The notes beneath the pieces were generated by a model. That model ran no database searches. It saw nothing but the letters and a program-made list of their open reading frames with translations, and had not been told where the DNA came from. The translations under genes and the position numbers were made by a program. 24,172 bases of DNA from GCA-2862585 sp036340235 (GTDB taxonomy: Bacteria > Bacteroidota > Bacteroidia > Flavobacteriales > UBA7312): the NCBI GenBank assembly GCA_036340235.1, contig JAYYZE010000004.1, positions 1 through 24,172 of the forward strand, in the 5' to 3' direction. Of this stretch, positions 23,561-24,172 are shown piece by piece. How positions within the stretch are numbered: position 1 is the first letter of the stretch; each line of letters opens with the position of its first letter.

Positions 23561-24172
23561 TTAGTTATCCACTTTTTCTAGAATTATTTCGTCAATTTTG
23601 TGATTGGACACTTTCTCAATAAAAATACGGTATTCTCCAAATTCAATTTGAGTACCTTTTATAGGAATTTCCTCCAATTCATTAATAAGTAGGCCTGCCA
23701 GTGTTTCGTACTCTTCCGATTTTGGTAAATTAAAGTGGTATTTATCATTGAGGTAATCAATTTCGAGTCGAGCGGAAAATAGATAGCGTTTTTCATCAAG
23801 TTGCTTTTCAAGTTCATTTTCGTAGTCGTGTTCGTCTTCTATTTCACCTAGTATTTCTTCCACCACGTCTTCAACGGTTAACATTCCTGATGTACCACCA
23901 AATTCATCTACCACAACAGCAATACCTTTTCGTTTTTTGATGAATAATTCTAAGAGATCTATTGCTAGCATACTTTCGGGAACAAAGGGTATCGGAATAA
24001 GTATTGATTTTATATCCTTTGGTGAATTAAACATTTCGTTGGAGTGTGTGTAGCCTATAATTTGATCAATATTTTCTTTGTAGATAAGTACTTTTGAAAG
24101 CTTTGTTTGGATAAAAATGGCCATAAGCTCTTCAACAGATTTTGAAATTTCTATGGCAATGATATCGGTTCT
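23561..24172 (-). CDS. Hemolysin-family protein with CBS and CorC/HlyC domains, N-terminus outside window
   Basis: The minus-strand frame stays open to the right edge, so only the last 203 codons are visible. Reading in from the edge, 'RTDIIAIEISKSVEELMAIF' continues straight into the ATG at 24124, which is therefore an internal methionine and not the start. The visible part holds most of a CBS pair ('KVLIYKENIDQIIGYTHSNE', then 'GIAVVVDEFGGTSGMLTVED') and the C-terminal transporter-associated CorC_HlyC domain ('YETLAGLLINELEEIP'). The missing part should be a DUF21/CNNM membrane domain. Such proteins are linked to Mg2+/Co2+ export or sodium-coupled Mg2+ transport; the name hemolysin is historical. 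GldE of gliding bacteria has the same layout, but the neighbour here is ppiD, not gld genes. Confidence 0.9.
   Translation of the reverse strand, partial: RTDIIAIEISKSVEELMAIFIQTKLSKVLIYKENIDQIIGYTHSNEMFNSPKDIKSILIPIPFVPESMLAIDLLELFIKKRKGIAVVVDEFGGTSGMLTVEDVVEEILGEIEDEHDYENELEKQLDEKRYLFSARLEIDYLNDKYHFNLPKSEEYETLAGLLINELEEIPIKGTQIEFGEYRIFIEKVSNHKIDEIILEKVDN

Noticed and set aside
23561..24124. ATG at 24124 as the start of the CorC-like protein
   Set aside because: The 16 codons between it and the window edge continue the CBS domain in frame, so this methionine is internal.
1..24172. Search for mobile elements, CRISPR, tRNA/rRNA, riboswitches or a defence or biosynthetic island
   Set aside because: Nothing with transposase or integrase motifs, regularly spaced repeats, a tRNA-like cloverleaf or an unusual gene block was seen by eye. 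No gap between genes exceeds about 125 bp, so little room is left for hidden elements.

Overview
The window is ordinary core chromosome from a marine-type member of the phylum Bacteroidota, most likely Flavobacteriales. Four things point there. The DNA is AT-rich. Two secreted proteins end in type IX secretion (T9SS) sorting domains with a YPNPA motif. Several intergenic gaps carry the Bacteroidota -7 promoter element TAnnTTTG. The gene neighbourhoods are typical of the phylum: TPR-DUF4286-ksgA-mgtE, fbp next to aspartate kinase and a GNAT, and purH-mreBCD-PBP2-rodA followed by a convergent ppiD and a CorC-like protein. I see no RNA gene, insertion sequence, phage gene, CRISPR array or other sign of a mobile island. 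Every gene that lies wholly inside the window is intact.

Left part (1-4108, + strand) is a tight run of five genes with 3-4 nt gaps or 4 nt overlaps: a TPR protein cut by the window edge, a small DUF4286 protein, the 16S rRNA dimethyltransferase KsgA, the Mg2+ channel MgtE, and a D-2-hydroxyacid dehydrogenase. It faces a short convergent run on the minus strand (4145-6711): a GNAT acetyltransferase, aspartate kinase (4 nt overlap with the GNAT) and a T9SS-exported protein with a lamin-tail-like domain.

From the divergent gap at 6712-6797 the + strand carries fructose-1,6-bisphosphatase and the transcription-repair coupling factor Mfd, which share a 4 nt overlap. A large secreted agmatine/peptidylarginine deiminase-family enzyme follows, apparently with its own promoter. 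It meets a convergent MacB/FtsX-type permease.

The second half (14490-21440) is a long + strand cluster. The purine enzyme PurH leads straight into the rod-shape machinery: MreB, MreC, MreD, the transpeptidase PBP2 and the SEDS glycosyltransferase RodA. These five form the elongasome that directs peptidoglycan synthesis along the cell body. After a 6 bp convergent gap come, on the minus strand, a PpiD-like periplasmic peptidyl-prolyl isomerase and the C-terminal half of a CBS/CorC-domain protein that runs off the right edge.

No undescribed multi-gene system is visible. The most interesting single item is the secreted deiminase at 11154-13010. Its active-site residues, including an RxR pair, look more like Porphyromonas peptidylarginine deiminase than agmatine deiminase.
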